From Rhodanobacter sp. DHB23 (lineage in GTDB: Bacteria > Pseudomonadota > Gammaproteobacteria > Xanthomonadales > Rhodanobacteraceae): 64,000 nucleotides of DNA. The DNA lies in NCBI RefSeq assembly GCF_014842975.1, contig NZ_JACYXK010000028.1:372001-436000 (forward strand), given 5' to 3'. The translations under genes were made by a program, and so were the position numbers. Every line of letters starts with the position of its first letter. Position 1 is the stretch's first letter. The notes under the pieces are model-generated. The model was not told the DNA's origin, did no database searches, and was given only the letters and a program-made list of their open reading frames with translations. This document shows, one piece after another, positions 28,104 through 39,973 of the stretch.

Positions 28104-29410
28104 GCGGAGACGGCCAGGTCGAAGCCGCAGGCGTTGGCCAGCTCCATGAAACCCGGGAACGAGGTGGCCACGTGGCGGCAGTCGTCGATGCGTACCGGCG
28201 CCTGCGCCACCAGCCCGGCCACCGCGAAACTCATCGCGATGCGGTGGTCGGTGAGGCTTTCCACCGTGCCGCCGGCGAGCTTGCCGCCGTGGATGGTCGC
28301 GCCGTCGGGCGTTTCGTCCACCGTGATGCCCAGTGCGCGCAGGCCGGCCGCCATCGCGGCGAGGCGGTCGGATTCCTTGACGCGCAATTCGGCGGCACCG
28401 CGGATGACGGTGCGGCCCTCGGCCACCGCCGCGGCGACGAACAGCGCGGGGAATTCGTCGATCATGTCCGGCACCAGCGCCTCGGGCAGATCGACGCCGT
28501 GCAGCGGCGCGTGGCGCACCACCAGGTCGCCCACCGGCTCGCCGCCGCTTGCGCGCGGATTCTCGACGCGGATGTCCGCGCCCATCAGGCGCAATGCTTC
28601 CAGCAGGCCGGTGCGGCGCGGGTTGAGCCCCACGGCGGGCAGGCGCAGCTCGGAGCCGGGCACGATGCTCGCGGCGACCAGGAAGAACGCGGCGGAGGAG
28701 AAGTCCGCCGGCACGTCCACGTCGGTGGCGCGCAACGCATGGCCGCCGGACAACTTCGCATGGCCGGGCTCGAACGCGATCGGCCAGCCGAACGCGGCCA
28801 GCATGCGCTCGGTGTAGTCGCGCGTGGGGTGCGGCTCGATGACTTCGGTTTCGCCTTCGGCATACAAGCCGGCCAGCAACAGCGCGGACTTCACCTGCGC
28901 GCTGGCCACCGGCAGCTCGTAGCGGATGCCCTGCAGGTGCTGACCGCCATGTACATGCAGCGGCGGCAGGCCATCCTGCGTATCGATGCGTGCGCCCATC
29001 GTGGCGAGCGGATTCGTGACCCGGCGCATCGGACGCTTCGAGAGCGAGGCATCGCCGACCAGGGTGCTGTTGAACGCCTGCCCGGCCAGCAGGCCGGCGA
29101 GCAGGCGCATGCCGGTGCCGGCGTTGCCGCAGTCCAGCGGATCCGCGCTTGCGCGCAGGCCATGCAGACCCACGCCGTGCACCACGCGCTCACCTTCGGC
29201 CGGCGTCTCGATGCGCACGCCGAGCTGCTGCAGCACCGCGGCGGTGGCGCGGGTGTCCTCTCCTTCGAGAAAGCCGCGGATGCGCGATGTGCCTTCGGCC
29301 AGCGCGCCGAACATCAGCGCACGATGCGAGACCGACTTGTCGCCCGGCACATTCACGCTGCCACGCAGCGGTCCGGCCGGACGACTGTCCCAATCCAGCC
29401 GCGCGCTCAT
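28100..29410 (-). CDS. aroA: 3-phosphoshikimate 1-carboxyvinyltransferase (EPSP synthase)
   Basis: 436 residues. Sixth step of the shikimate pathway, joining phosphoenolpyruvate to shikimate-3-phosphate. Signatures: PGDKSVSHRALMFGALAEG near 24-42, DCGNAGTGMRLLAGLLAG near 94-111, and RVKESDRLAAMAAGLRALG near 345. The ATG overlaps the pheA stop (ATGA). An upstream in-frame extension runs through pheA in another frame and is not real. The last codon and stop are contributed by a palindromic repeat. Confidence 0.97.
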   Translation of the reverse strand: MSARLDWDSRPAGPLRGSVNVPGDKSVSHRALMFGALAEGTSRIRGFLEGEDTRATAAVLQQLGVRIETPAEGERVVHGVGLHGLRASADPLDCGNAGTGMRLLAGLLAGQAFNSTLVGDASLSKRPMRRVTNPLATMGARIDTQDGLPPLHVHGGQHLQGIRYELPVASAQVKSALLLAGLYAEGETEVIEPHPTRDYTERMLAAFGWPIAFEPGHAKLSGGHALRATDVDVPADFSSAAFFLVAASIVPGSELRLPAVGLNPRRTGLLEALRLMGADIRVENPRASGGEPVGDLVVRHAPLHGVDLPEALVPDMIDEFPALFVAAAVAEGRTVIRGAAELRVKESDRLAAMAAGLRALGITVDETPDGATIHGGKLAGGTVESLTDHRIAMSFAVAGLVAQAPVRIDDCRHVATSFPGFMELANACGFDLAVSA

Positions 29411-30495
29411 GGCAAGGCCACCGGGTAGGAGCCGAGCACGCGCAGTTGCGCCACCGACTGCTCGATCTCCTTCACCGCCGCCTGCAGGGTTTCGTCCTGG
29501 ATGTGGCCGGAGACGTCGATGAAGAACGCGTACTGCCACTTGCCGCTGTGCGCGGGGCGCGACTCGATGCGGTTGAGGCTCACGCCGTGCGCGGCGAACG
29601 GGCTGAGCACGTGGTACAGCGCGCCCGGCTGGTCGTTTACCGTGATCAGCAGCGAGGTGCGGTCGTTGCCCGAGGGCGGGAACAGCGAGCGGCCGATGAC
29701 CAGGAAACGCGTGGTGTTGTCGGCACGGTCCTCGATGCCGGTGGCCAGCGTCTTCAGGCCGTACACCTTGCCCGCCGTCTCGCCGGCGATGGCGCCGGCG
29801 TCGTCGGCGTGGCGCGCCAGCCGCGCCGCCTCGGCATTGCTGCTCACCGCCTCGCAGGTCACGTGTGGCAGGTTCATGCGCAGCCAGGCCTTGCACTGCT
29901 GCAGCGACTGCGCATGCGCGTAGACGCGCTTGATCGATTCCAGGTTGCCCGCCATCGAATGCAGGCACTGGTGCACGCGCAGCTCCACCTCGCCGCAGAT
30001 GCGCGCGTCGGAGGTGAGGAACATGTCCAGGGTGACCTGGATCATGCCCTGCCCCGAGTTCTCCACCGGCACCACGCCGAAGTCGGCATGCCCGGCGGCG
30101 ACCTCCTGGAACACTTCCTCGATGCTGCCCAGCGGCAGACCGTAGGCGGCATGGCCGAAGTGCTTGCGCACCGCCTGCTCGCTGAAAGTGCCTTCGGGGC
30201 CGAGGTAGCCGATCTTCAGGGGATCTTCCTGCGCGAGGCAGGAGGACATGATCTCGCGGAACAGCCGTACCATCTCCGTATCCGGCAGCGGCCCCTTGTT
30301 GCGGTCCACCACCATGCGCAGCACGTGCGCCTCGCGCTCGGGGCGGTAATAGTCGATGGCGGAAAGGCCTTCGCCCTTCACCCGCGCCACTTCCTGCGCC
30401 CAGTTGGCACGCTCGGAGATCAGCTCCTGGATCTGCCGGTCGATGCTGTCGATGCGCTCGCGCACGTCGGACAGCGAGGTCTTGCTTTCGGTCAT
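29407..30495 (-). CDS. pheA: Bifunctional chorismate mutase / prephenate dehydratase (P-protein)
   Basis: 362 residues from the ATG at 30495. Chorismate mutase helices at about 5-90 (LSDVRERIDSIDRQIQELIS). Prephenate dehydratase domain from about 95 (KIGYLGPEGTFSEQAVRKHF; VPVENSGQGMIQVTLD). C-terminal ACT domain for phenylalanine feedback, with GALYHVLSPFAAHGVSLNRI and ESRP. It converts chorismate to phenylpyruvate. Operon serC-pheA-aroA. Confidence 0.97.
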   Translation of the reverse strand: MTESKTSLSDVRERIDSIDRQIQELISERANWAQEVARVKGEGLSAIDYYRPEREAHVLRMVVDRNKGPLPDTEMVRLFREIMSSCLAQEDPLKIGYLGPEGTFSEQAVRKHFGHAAYGLPLGSIEEVFQEVAAGHADFGVVPVENSGQGMIQVTLDMFLTSDARICGEVELRVHQCLHSMAGNLESIKRVYAHAQSLQQCKAWLRMNLPHVTCEAVSSNAEAARLARHADDAGAIAGETAGKVYGLKTLATGIEDRADNTTRFLVIGRSLFPPSGNDRTSLLITVNDQPGALYHVLSPFAAHGVSLNRIESRPAHSGKWQYAFFIDVSGHIQDETLQAAVKEIEQSVAQLRVLGSYPVALP

Positions 30496-30566
30496 GGCGT
30501 GGTTCTGGGTCGTGTATCTGGATGGATAGAAGGCCAAACGCGGACGGTCGATGATGCCCGAAACGA

Positions 30567-31652
30567 TCAGCCGTGTCGCGTCGCGAAGTCGCGCATGAAG
30601 GCGACCAGCGTATCCACCGCCTCCGGCGGCACCGCGTTGTAGAGCGAGGCGCGCATGCCGCCCAGTGCCTTGTGGCCCTTGAGCGCGAACAGGCCGGCCG
30701 CCTCGGACTCGGCGAGGAACAGCGCATCGAGCGCGCCGTCGCGCAGGGTGAACGGCACGTTCATGCGCGAGCGCGCGGCGGGATCGATCGCGTTGTGGTA
30801 GTAGCCGCCGGAACCGTCGATGGCGGCGTACAGGCGTTCGGCCTTGATGCGGTTGCGTTCGGCCATGGCGGCTAGCCCGCCCCGCTCCTTCAGCCACTGG
30901 AAGGTGAGCCCGGCGAGGTACCAGCCCCAGGTATTCGGCGTGTTGAGCATGGAGTCCTGCGCCGCATGCTCGGCGTAGCGGAAGATCTTCGCCATCGGCC
31001 GCGTGGCGCGCACCAGCAGGTCGCGGCGCGCGATCATCAGCACCAGGCCGGAGGGGCCGATGTTCTTCTGCGCTCCGGCGTAGATCAGGCCGAAGCGGCG
31101 CACGTCCAGCGGCGCGGAGAGGATGTCGGAGGACATGTCCGCCACCAGCGGCACGTCACCGGTGTCCGGCACCTCGTGGAACTGCACGCCGTGGATGGTC
31201 TCGTTCGGCGTGTAGTGCACGTAAGCGGCGCGCGGGTCGAGTTTCCACTCCGCACGCGGCGGCAGGCGGCGGTAGCCGTCGCCCTTGCTGCTGGCAGCCA
31301 CGTTCACACGTACATAGGACGCAGCCTCGTTCGCGGCCTTCTCGCCCCAATGACCGTTGACGATGTAGTCGGCACCGTCGCCCTCGCCCGCCAGGTTCAT
31401 CGGGATCTGCGCGAAGTGCTGGGTGGCGCCGCCCTGCAGGAACAGCACGGCGTAGTCGTCGGGAATCGCGGCGAGTTCCCGCAGGTCGGCTTCCGCCTGC
31501 GCCGCCATCGCGATGAAGCGCTTGCCGCGGTGCGACTGCTCCATCACCGACATGCCGCTGCCGTTCCAGTCCAGCAGTTCGCGTTGCGCGCGCTCAAGCA
31601 CCTCGCGCGGCAGCGCCGCCGGACCCGCGCTGAAATTCCACACCTGGCTCAC
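30567..31652 (-). CDS. serC: Phosphoserine aminotransferase
   Basis: 361 residues from a GTG at 31652 (product begins with Met then SQVWNFSAGPAALP, as in E. coli SerC). GGAG lies 7 nt upstream; a GTG at 31664 would add four residues. PLP enzyme of serine and pyridoxine biosynthesis. The cofactor lysine is in FGLIYAGAQKNIGPSGL near 190-206. First gene of the serC-pheA-aroA operon, which pools serine and aromatic amino acid supply. Confidence 0.96.
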   Translation of the reverse strand: MSQVWNFSAGPAALPREVLERAQRELLDWNGSGMSVMEQSHRGKRFIAMAAQAEADLRELAAIPDDYAVLFLQGGATQHFAQIPMNLAGEGDGADYIVNGHWGEKAANEAASYVRVNVAASSKGDGYRRLPPRAEWKLDPRAAYVHYTPNETIHGVQFHEVPDTGDVPLVADMSSDILSAPLDVRRFGLIYAGAQKNIGPSGLVLMIARRDLLVRATRPMAKIFRYAEHAAQDSMLNTPNTWGWYLAGLTFQWLKERGGLAAMAERNRIKAERLYAAIDGSGGYYHNAIDPAARSRMNVPFTLRDGALDALFLAESEAAGLFALKGHKALGGMRASLYNAVPPEAVDTLVAFMRDFATRHG

Positions 31653-32063
31653 CGATAGCTCCACGTGGTTGTGTCCGCCGCATTATGGCGCGGCGCAGCA
31701 TGGATGCGTCAATGAGATCCTGCGCCATTGAATAGATAGCGCGGCCGGGGATCGCCACCCGCTTGATTCCCGCGACCAGGGATGATCGCAAGGCAACGGA
31801 GTAGCGCGGCCTCGGGTGGCCGGCCGCTTGACTCCCGTGGTCACCTGATCAGCGTCACGTCTCAGCGGTGAGCCGATTGGCTCCTCCCCCTGCGTGCAGA
31901 GGGAGGTTGGGAGGGGGAAACCTTGCGAAAGACTCTCAATTGAATTGCTTTCGCAAGCGCTTGACCCCACCCCAGCCCTCCCCTGCACGCAGGGGAGGGA
32001 GACAGAACATGGCACGACTGGGACGCAACGTTGATCAGGCCGCGGCCTGGGGCGATCGCAAGG
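31653..32063. repeat. Intergenic region with nested inverted repeats (BIME-like)
   Basis: No gene seen in 411 bp. The core (31881-32000) has a left unit CTCCTCCCCCTGCGTGCAGA with GGTTGGGAGGGGG, a centre of CTTGCGAAAG (31922) paired with CTTTCGCAAG (31948), and a right inverted unit CCCTCCCCTGCACGCAGGGG. The same unit occurs singly at 45666-45702, so it is a dispersed palindromic family. Confidence 0.65.
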
Positions 32064-32831
32064 CTAAAACCGCATCCACAACACCAGCGCGATGCACAGC
32101 GCCAGCACGGCGGCGGTGACGATCAGCCACCACACCTCCCCCCGCGGCCCGGCGGCGTCTTCGGGCAGCGCCATCGCCTCCGGTTCGGGCGGCGCGACCA
32201 CGGGTTCCGCTTCCATCCCCGGCGCATCGAGCACGAAACGATGCGGCCCCAGGCTGATCTGGTCGCCGGGCCGCAAGGCCAGGCGCTGCACCGTCGCGCC
32301 GTTCACGCGCAACGGATAGGTTGCCGAGGCCTGCACCACCTCGAGCACCAGGCGATCCTCCTGCCAGCCCAGCTTGAGGCTGGCCGTCTCGCCCTGCGGC
32401 AGTTCGAGCGGGCAACGGCCATAGGGCCCGAGCTCGAGGCCGTCGCCGATGGGAAACACGCGCCCCGACAGGGCGCCGGCCAACGCGCGCAAGGCGACGG
32501 TGCAGCGTGCCTGTGCCGGCGCCGTGGCGGTCTCGCGCTGTTCCGGCGCGACGTCGTCGCGCAGCAGCATGCGGCAATCGCCCACGCTCAGCATGTCGCC
32601 CGGGCGCAACAAGGCGCGTTCGCGCACCGGCCGTGCGTTCACGTACACGCGCGTGGCGGAGGGCAGCACCGCCAGCACCCAGCCGCGCTGGTCCTGCTCG
32701 ATGCGCAGGTGCCGCGGCGCAGCCTGCCCGGCCGACAAGACCAGGTCGTTGTCCGCCGCACTGCCTATCCGCAATTGCGGTGCCGTCCACGGGAAATCTT
32801 CGCGGGCGGAATGGAGAAACTCGATGCGCAT
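32064..32831 (-). CDS. FHA-domain membrane protein
   Basis: 255 residues from the ATG at 32831. Two forkhead-associated-like domains: about 1-95 (LRIGSAADNDLVLSAGQAAP, RHLRIEQ) and about 100-200 (GLELGPYGRCPLELPQGE, RPGDQISLGPHRF). A single C-terminal membrane helix (WWLIVTAAVLALCIALVLWM) ends the protein. FHA domains bind phosphothreonine; the partner kinase is not nearby. The second domain lacks the usual SRxH core, so it may have a structural role. Confidence 0.8.
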   Translation of the reverse strand: MRIEFLHSAREDFPWTAPQLRIGSAADNDLVLSAGQAAPRHLRIEQDQRGWVLAVLPSATRVYVNARPVRERALLRPGDMLSVGDCRMLLRDDVAPEQRETATAPAQARCTVALRALAGALSGRVFPIGDGLELGPYGRCPLELPQGETASLKLGWQEDRLVLEVVQASATYPLRVNGATVQRLALRPGDQISLGPHRFVLDAPGMEAEPVVAPPEPEAMALPEDAAGPRGEVWWLIVTAAVLALCIALVLWMRF

Positions 32832-32957
32832 CGCCGTACCAATCCATTGACCGCGGCACTCTAGCATGCGGTTCCTGAGCGCTTGCGCATGCATTCGTAT
32901 GCATCAAGCATGAGCATGGCATGGCTTATCATGCCCAGCCGTCCCCGGAGCACGCGC

Positions 32958-33233
32958 ATGCCCAGCATCGACATCCAACGCCCCCACAAGCTGCCGTTGC
33001 CGGAAGCGCGCGCCGTGGTCGAGAAGGTCGCCGCGCGCATGCACGAGAAGTTCGACATCGCGGGCCGCTGGGAGGGCGACACCCTGCATTTCTCCCGCCC
33101 CGGCGTGAACGGCCAGATCGCGGTGGCCGGCGATGCGGTCCGCGTGCGCGCCGAGCTGGGCCTGCTGCTGTCCCCGCTCAAGGGCATGATCGAGCAGGAG
33201 ATCCGGCGCAAGCTGGACGAGCATTTCGCCTGA
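32958..33233 (+). CDS. Polyhydroxyalkanoic acid system protein (PHA_gran_rgn family)
   Basis: 91 residues from the ATG at 32958; upstream in-frame ATGs would give a non-conserved hydrophobic tail. MPSIDIQRPHKLPLPEARAV, then FDIAGRWEGDTLHFSRPGVN and EQEIRRKLDEHF, match the small family first linked to PHA granule regulation but widespread in proteobacteria that lack PHA genes. No PHA genes are nearby, so the name may not reflect the role here. Confidence 0.8.
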   Translation: MPSIDIQRPHKLPLPEARAVVEKVAARMHEKFDIAGRWEGDTLHFSRPGVNGQIAVAGDAVRVRAELGLLLSPLKGMIEQEIRRKLDEHFA

Positions 33234-33379
33234 GCGATCCGGCGATGCCCGGCGCGCCCTGCATGCCGTCGCTGGCGCGACGCCAGGCAACGCTCCAGGC
33301 GGGATTTTGACCGGACGCCCGGCCGTGGCATAATCGCCGGCTTGTGCGGCCAGCATGGCCGCTCTCCGACCCGGAACAC

Positions 33380-33598
33380 ATGGCCAAAGACGACGTCATC
33401 GAAATGGAAGGCACGGTCCTGGAGACCCTGCCCAACACCATGTTCCGCGTGCAACTGGAGAACGGGCACGTTGTCATCGCCCACATCTCCGGGCGCATGC
33501 GCAAGCATTACATCCGCATCCTCACGGGCGACAAGGTCAAGATCGAAATGACCCCGTACGACCTGAGCAAGGGGCGGATCACCTACCGCATGAAATAA
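33380..33598 (+). CDS. infA: Translation initiation factor IF-1
   Basis: 72 residues, full length ([20 protein letters not shown] to KGRITYRMK). OB-fold protein that binds the 30S A site with IF-2 and IF-3. The clpA-infA neighbourhood is widespread in gammaproteobacteria; here the two genes converge on a shared terminator. Confidence 0.98.
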   Translation: MAKDDVIEMEGTVLETLPNTMFRVQLENGHVVIAHISGRMRKHYIRILTGDKVKIEMTPYDLSKGRITYRMK

Positions 33599-33684
33599 GG
33601 CGGCTGCCGCACTGGATGAAAAGTGCAGCCATGGATGGCTGCCCGTGTGACCTTCGCGATCAAGGATGATCGCAAAATGTTATG

Positions 33685-33711
33685 AAAAGGCCGCGCAGTG
33701 CGCGGCCTTTT
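33685..33711. terminator. Bidirectional terminator between infA and clpA
   Basis: AAAAGGCCGCGC-AGT-GCGCGGCCTTTT, a 12-bp stem flanked by A and T tracts, serving both convergent genes. Confidence 0.9.
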
Positions 33712-33730
33712 GTGTGCCTGAAACCCGCCG

Positions 33731-36004
<2,274 letters not shown>

Positions 36005-36067
36005 CCGGACCGTCTCCGTTGCAATGGCTGGGCGGCTTGGCCGCGTTGGCTACGAAATGGGGGTGGC

Positions 36068-36394
36068 CTACAACTTTTCCATGGTGCAGAGCAGAGGGTG
36101 CTGATGCGAGCGTGAATATTCGTTGACCTGGGTGACCTTGGTCTCCGCCACCTCGCGGGTGAACACCCCGCATACGCCCTTGCCGCGAGTATGCACGTGC
36201 AGCATCACCTGCACGGCGCGCTCCTGGTCCAGCGCGAAGAAGCTGCGCAGCACCTCGACCACGAAATCCATCGGCGTGAAGTCGTCGTTGAGCAGCACCA
36301 CCTGGAACAGCGGCGGCCTTGCCACTTCGGGCCTGGCGGTGTGCAGCGCCAGGCCATGGCCGCTTTCCTGCTCGTTTTCGTGTTCGTTGGACAT
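36068..36394 (-). CDS. clpS: ATP-dependent Clp protease adaptor ClpS
   Basis: 108 residues from the ATG at 36394. N-recognin that delivers N-end-rule substrates to Clp[41 protein letters not shown] and the conserved H residues are present. The N-terminal tail is polar, as needed for ClpA engagement. Transcribed with clpA. Confidence 0.97.
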   Translation of the reverse strand: MSNEHENEQESGHGLALHTARPEVARPPLFQVVLLNDDFTPMDFVVEVLRSFFALDQERAVQVMLHVHTRGKGVCGVFTREVAETKVTQVNEYSRSHQHPLLCTMEKL

Positions 36395-36508
36395 GGATGA
36401 CGATGTTCGTTCGACGGTTGCGATTATACGCCGCGCCGGCTGCGCACCCCGCGGCGACCGCGTTGGGATGTAGTGGCACAATGGCGTCTTTTCCAGCCCC
36501 CTCCCGCC

Positions 36509-36994
36509 ATGCCGCCCGACTCCCCCACCGACGCCATCTGGCGCCCGCACGTCACCGTGGCCTGCGTGGTGAGTGACGGCGCGCGCTACCTGATGGTCGA
36601 AGAGGAAGTGAACGGACGGCTGGCGTACAACCAGCCCGCCGGCCACCTCGAGGACCACGAGCGCCTCGTCGACGCGGCCGTGCGCGAGACGCTGGAGGAA
36701 ACCGGCTGGACGGTGATGCCCACCCACCTGATCGGCGTGCACCAGTGGCGCAGCACCGAGCACGGCGAAGGCGTGATCCGTTTCAGTTTCGCCGCCCGCC
36801 CCGTCAGCCACGATCCCGCGCGGCCACTGGACACCGGTATCCGCCGTGCCCTGTGGCTGGACCGCGCCGAAATCGCCGCGCTGGGCGAGCGCCTGCGCAG
36901 CCCGCTGGTGCTGGCGAGCATCGATGCCTGGCTGGCCGGCGCCCGCTTCCCGCTGGACGCGCTGCACGCCTGGCCGCACGGCGCCGCGCCATGA
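36509..36994 (+). CDS. nudJ: NUDIX hydrolase (NudJ-like phosphatase)
   Basis: 161 residues from the ATG at 36509. Nudix box [20 protein letters not shown], then TGW, matches G-x5-E-x7-R-E-x2-E-E-x-G-U. The upstream PAGHLE and [11 protein letters not shown] pattern is that of NudJ/YmfB, a thiamin-pyrophosphate and nucleotide phosphohydrolase. Overlap of 4 bp with mnmA, the arrangement known from nudJ-mnmA-hflD in E. coli. Confidence 0.88.
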   Translation: MPPDSPTDAIWRPHVTVACVVSDGARYLMVEEEVNGRLAYNQPAGHLEDHERLVDAAVRETLEETGWTVMPTHLIGVHQWRSTEHGEGVIRFSFAARPVSHDPARPLDTGIRRALWLDRAEIAALGERLRSPLVLASIDAWLAGARFPLDALHAWPHGAAP

Positions 36995-38103
36995 AGGTGA
37001 TGCTGGGCATTTCCGGCGGCGTCGACTCCTCGGTGGCGGCGCTGCTGCTGCAGCAGGCCGGCCACACCGTCGAAGGCCTGTTCATGCAGAACTGGGAAGA
37101 GGACGAACGCAGCGGCCCCTGCACCGCCGACGCCGACCGCAAGGACGCCGTGGCCGTGTGCGGCCGGCTGGGCATCCCGTTCCACGCACGCAACTTCGCC
37201 GCCGAGTACTGGGACGGCGTGTTCGAACACTTCCTTGCCGAATACCGCGCCGGCCGCACGCCCAACCCCGACGTGCTGTGCAACCGCGAGATCAAGTTCA
37301 AGACCTTCCTTGACGAGGCACGCGCGCTGGGCGCGGAAAAGATCGCCACCGGCCACTACGCCCGCGTGGGCTGCGCGGACGGCGCATACCGCCTGCTGCG
37401 CGCAGTGGACGCGGCCAAGGATCAGACCTATTTCCTGCATGCGCTGGGCCAGGCCCAGCTCGCCGCCACGCTGTTCCCGGTCGGCGAGATCGAGAAGTCG
37501 CAAGTGCGCGGGATGGCCCGCGCGGCCAACCTGCCGACCCACGCGAAGAAGGATTCCACCGGCATCTGCTTCATCGGCGAACGCGACTTCCGCAGCTTCC
37601 TCGCCCAGTACATCCCCGCCCGCCCCGGCGAGATGCGCACACCGGAAGGCGAACGGGTCGGCGAACACCAGGGCGCGATGTACTACACGCTGGGCCAGCG
37701 CAACGGGCTGGGCATCGGCGGCCGCCACGGCGCCAGCGGCGAGCCGTGGTACGTGGTGGGCAAGGACGTGGCGGCCAACGTGCTCCACGTGGCGCAGGGC
37801 AATGCCAACCGCTGGCTGGATTCGCGCACGCTGCGCAGCGAGGCGCCGACCTGGGTGGCAGGCCACGCCCCAGCCGCGCATTTCCGCTGCACCGCCAAGA
37901 CCCGTTACCGCCAGGCCGACCAGGCCTGCGAGGTGCGCGTGCTGGACGATGCTCTTGAAGTCCGCTTCGACACACCGCAACGTGCAGTGACGCCCGGCCA
38001 GTCGGTGGTGCTCTACGACGGCGAGGCCTGCCTCGGTGGCGCGGTGATCGCCGCCACTGACGCACCCTTCGGCGGCCTGTCCCCCATTCAAGACGAGAAC
38101 TGA
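36991..38103 (+). CDS. mnmA: tRNA-specific 2-thiouridylase MnmA
   Basis: 370 residues. Adds sulfur at U34 of Lys, Glu and Gln tRNAs. PP-loop SGGVDSSV at 8-15, catalytic Cys in [11 protein letters not shown] near 97, and the persulfide Cys in [17 protein letters not shown] near 195. ATG overlaps the nudix stop. Coupled operon with nudix and hflD. Confidence 0.97.
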   Translation: MKVMLGISGGVDSSVAALLLQQAGHTVEGLFMQNWEEDERSGPCTADADRKDAVAVCGRLGIPFHARNFAAEYWDGVFEHFLAEYRAGRTPNPDVLCNREIKFKTFLDEARALGAEKIATGHYARVGCADGAYRLLRAVDAAKDQTYFLHALGQAQLAATLFPVGEIEKSQVRGMARAANLPTHAKKDSTGICFIGERDFRSFLAQYIPARPGEMRTPEGERVGEHQGAMYYTLGQRNGLGIGGRHGASGEPWYVVGKDVAANVLHVAQGNANRWLDSRTLRSEAPTWVAGHAPAAHFRCTAKTRYRQADQACEVRVLDDALEVRFDTPQRAVTPGQSVVLYDGEACLGGAVIAATDAPFGGLSPIQDEN

Positions 38104-38123
38104 CGGTGCTTGACGCTTTTGCG

Positions 38124-38747
38124 ATGAACGAGGAACGCGTGCTGGCGCTGGCCGGCCTCTACCAGGCCTGCGCGCTGGCGCAGCAGCTGGCCAACCAGGG
38201 GCGCTGCGACGAGAGCGCGATGGACGCCGGCATCGCCAGCGTGTTCCGCATCGACGCACCCTCGGTGGTGGGCGTGTACGGCAACATCGCCAGCGTGCGG
38301 CTGGGCCTGCGCACCCTGGTGTCCCAGCTCGACGAAAGCAGCGACGACATGGCGGTGACGCGCATGGCGATGACCGTGATGCGGCTGGAACGCAACCTGT
38401 CCGGCCGCCAGGAACTGCTGGCCCGCCTGCAGCAGGGCATCCGCGCCGCGCAGCGGCAGGCCGAACATTTCGGCCAGGGCTCCAGCCAGGTCACCGCGCG
38501 GCTGGCCGAACTCTACGCCTCCACGCTGTCCACCCTGCGCCCGCGCGTGATGGTCAACGGCAACCCGCAGCACCTGCAGCAGCCGGCCGTCGTCGAGAAG
38601 GTGCGCAGCAACCTGCTCGCGGCGGTGCGCTCGGCGGTGCTGTGGCGCCAGCTCGGCGGCCGCCAGTGGCAGCTGCTGCTGTTCCGCAGGCAGTGCAGCA
38701 TGCTGGCGCGGGGGCTGCTCACGGGTTCCACGCTCGACGGGCGTTGA
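38124..38747 (+). CDS. hflD: High-frequency lysogenization protein HflD homologue
   Basis: 207 residues from the ATG at 38124; a GTG at 38106 is possible. All-helical HflD pattern (LAGLYQACALAQQLANQGRC, VLWRQLGGRQWQLLLFRRQC). In E. coli it affects lambda CII and lysogeny; its cellular role is unclear. In many relatives purB follows; here a LysR gene and acnB follow, so the cluster has been broken. Confidence 0.9.
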   Translation: MNEERVLALAGLYQACALAQQLANQGRCDESAMDAGIASVFRIDAPSVVGVYGNIASVRLGLRTLVSQLDESSDDMAVTRMAMTVMRLERNLSGRQELLARLQQGIRAAQRQAEHFGQGSSQVTARLAELYASTLSTLRPRVMVNGNPQHLQQPAVVEKVRSNLLAAVRSAVLWRQLGGRQWQLLLFRRQCSMLARGLLTGSTLDGR

Positions 38748-38935
38748 CGCCGCGCCTGCCCTTCTCCCCTCGGGAGAAGGTGGCGCGCAGCGCCGGATGA
38801 GGGTGCGGGCGAAGCACGGCGACGAACCCTGCGACCAGCTTCAACGGCACGTTTCACCCGCATCCTCACCCCAACCTCTCTCCCGCAGGGCGAGGGGCTC
38901 AACAGCGAAGATGGCAGACGTCCTCCTGTAGGCCG
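38748..38935. repeat. Palindromic repeat region between hflD and lysR
   Basis: CTTCTCCCCTCGGGAGAAGG near 38761 is a perfect hairpin and a probable terminator for hflD. Further on, CCTCACCCCAACCTCTCTCC and GCAGGGCGAGGGGCTC belong to the same G/C-tract repeat family seen at 31881 and 45666. No gene is evident. Confidence 0.5.
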
Positions 38936-39829
38936 CTAGCCAAGCAGCTTCAACCCCGGCAACTGCTTCGCCAGCGCGCGCAGCAGCTTGGCGAAGGCGG
39001 CAAGATCGGCGCCCCATGGCGTGGCTTCGCGCCAGTACAGCGCGATCTCGCGACCCTGCGACTGTCCCTTGATCTTCGCCAGCACGATGTCGGGCTTGGA
39101 GGCCAGCCGCTCGTGCGCCAGCGCGGGCACCAGCGCGTGGCCGCCGCGCAAGCTGACCAAGGCGGCCAGGCTCTCCAGGCTCACGTCCTGCACGTGGCCG
39201 TCGCCGTCGGCATGGCTCTCGGCCATCAGGATCGCGTCGGCCTTGTCCAGTTGCTCCAGCGCCACGCTGCGCCGGCCGGCCAGCGGGTGGTCGGCGCGCA
39301 GCATCGCTTCCCACGGTTCGAAGAACAGCGGCTGCACCGCGATGCCGCTGGCCAGCGGCGCGAGCGGCGCGAGCACGGCATCGAGTTCCGCCTCGTGCAA
39401 GCGGCGCAGCAGGCCACGAGGTTTGCCTTCGGAAATGCCCAGACGCACGCCCGGAAAATGCTGCGGGAACGGCGCGATCAGGTGCGGCAGCAGGTAAGGC
39501 CCCAGCGAAGCCGGCACGCCCAGCCGCAGCTCGCCGCCAAAGGCCACGGCACCGGCGCGCGCGGTCTGCTGCAGCAATTCCGCCGCGGCGATCAGGGCAT
39601 CGATGCGCTCCAGCAACCGCCAACCGCCAGCCGTCGGCACCACCTTGCGGCCGCCACGCTCGAACAGCGGCGCACCCAGCGCCTGCTCCACCTTCTGCAC
39701 CTGGTGCGACAGGCCGGACGGGCTGATGTGCATGGCCCGCGCCGCGCTGTTGAAGCTGCCGTGGCGGTGCACCGCCTGCACCATCATCAGGTCGCGCAGC
39801 GAGATCGCCGAAATGTGCGAAGAGATCAT
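38936..39829 (-). CDS. LysR-family transcriptional regulator
   Basis: 297 residues from the ATG at 39829 ([20 protein letters not shown]); starts at 39853 and 39883 are in frame, but 39883 lies inside a terminator hairpin. N-terminal winged helix with [20 protein letters not shown], then a LysR substrate-binding domain. The [17 protein letters not shown] start resembles OxyR/CysB-like regulators. Downstream of and codirectional with acnB. Target unknown. Confidence 0.85.
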   Translation of the reverse strand: MISSHISAISLRDLMMVQAVHRHGSFNSAARAMHISPSGLSHQVQKVEQALGAPLFERGGRKVVPTAGGWRLLERIDALIAAAELLQQTARAGAVAFGGELRLGVPASLGPYLLPHLIAPFPQHFPGVRLGISEGKPRGLLRRLHEAELDAVLAPLAPLASGIAVQPLFFEPWEAMLRADHPLAGRRSVALEQLDKADAILMAESHADGDGHVQDVSLESLAALVSLRGGHALVPALAHERLASKPDIVLAKIKGQSQGREIALYWREATPWGADLAAFAKLLRALAKQLPGLKLLG

Positions 39830-39867
39830 CCGTGCGCCCGTGGTTGCCGCCATGGGCGAAGCATAAA

Positions 39868-39900
39868 CGACGAAGCCCGGCATGCGGCCGGGCTTCGTCG
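39868..39900 (-). terminator. Terminator downstream of acnB
   Basis: CGACGAAGCCCGG and its complement form a 13-bp stem around a short loop, followed on the minus strand by GTTTATG. A second hairpin, CCCCTCTCCCGC-TTGC-GGGAGAGGGG type, lies closer to acnB at 39938-39963. Confidence 0.65.
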
Positions 39901-39973
39901 CTTTGAGGAATGCGGCAAGCCTCGCCCTCTCCCCCTGCCCCTCTCCCGCAAGCGGGAGAGGGGAATGGCACGC

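Noticed and set aside
28100-30727. An 875-codon minus-strand frame
   Set aside because: The upstream part crosses pheA and serC in the wrong frame; the real aroA starts at 29410, coupled to pheA.
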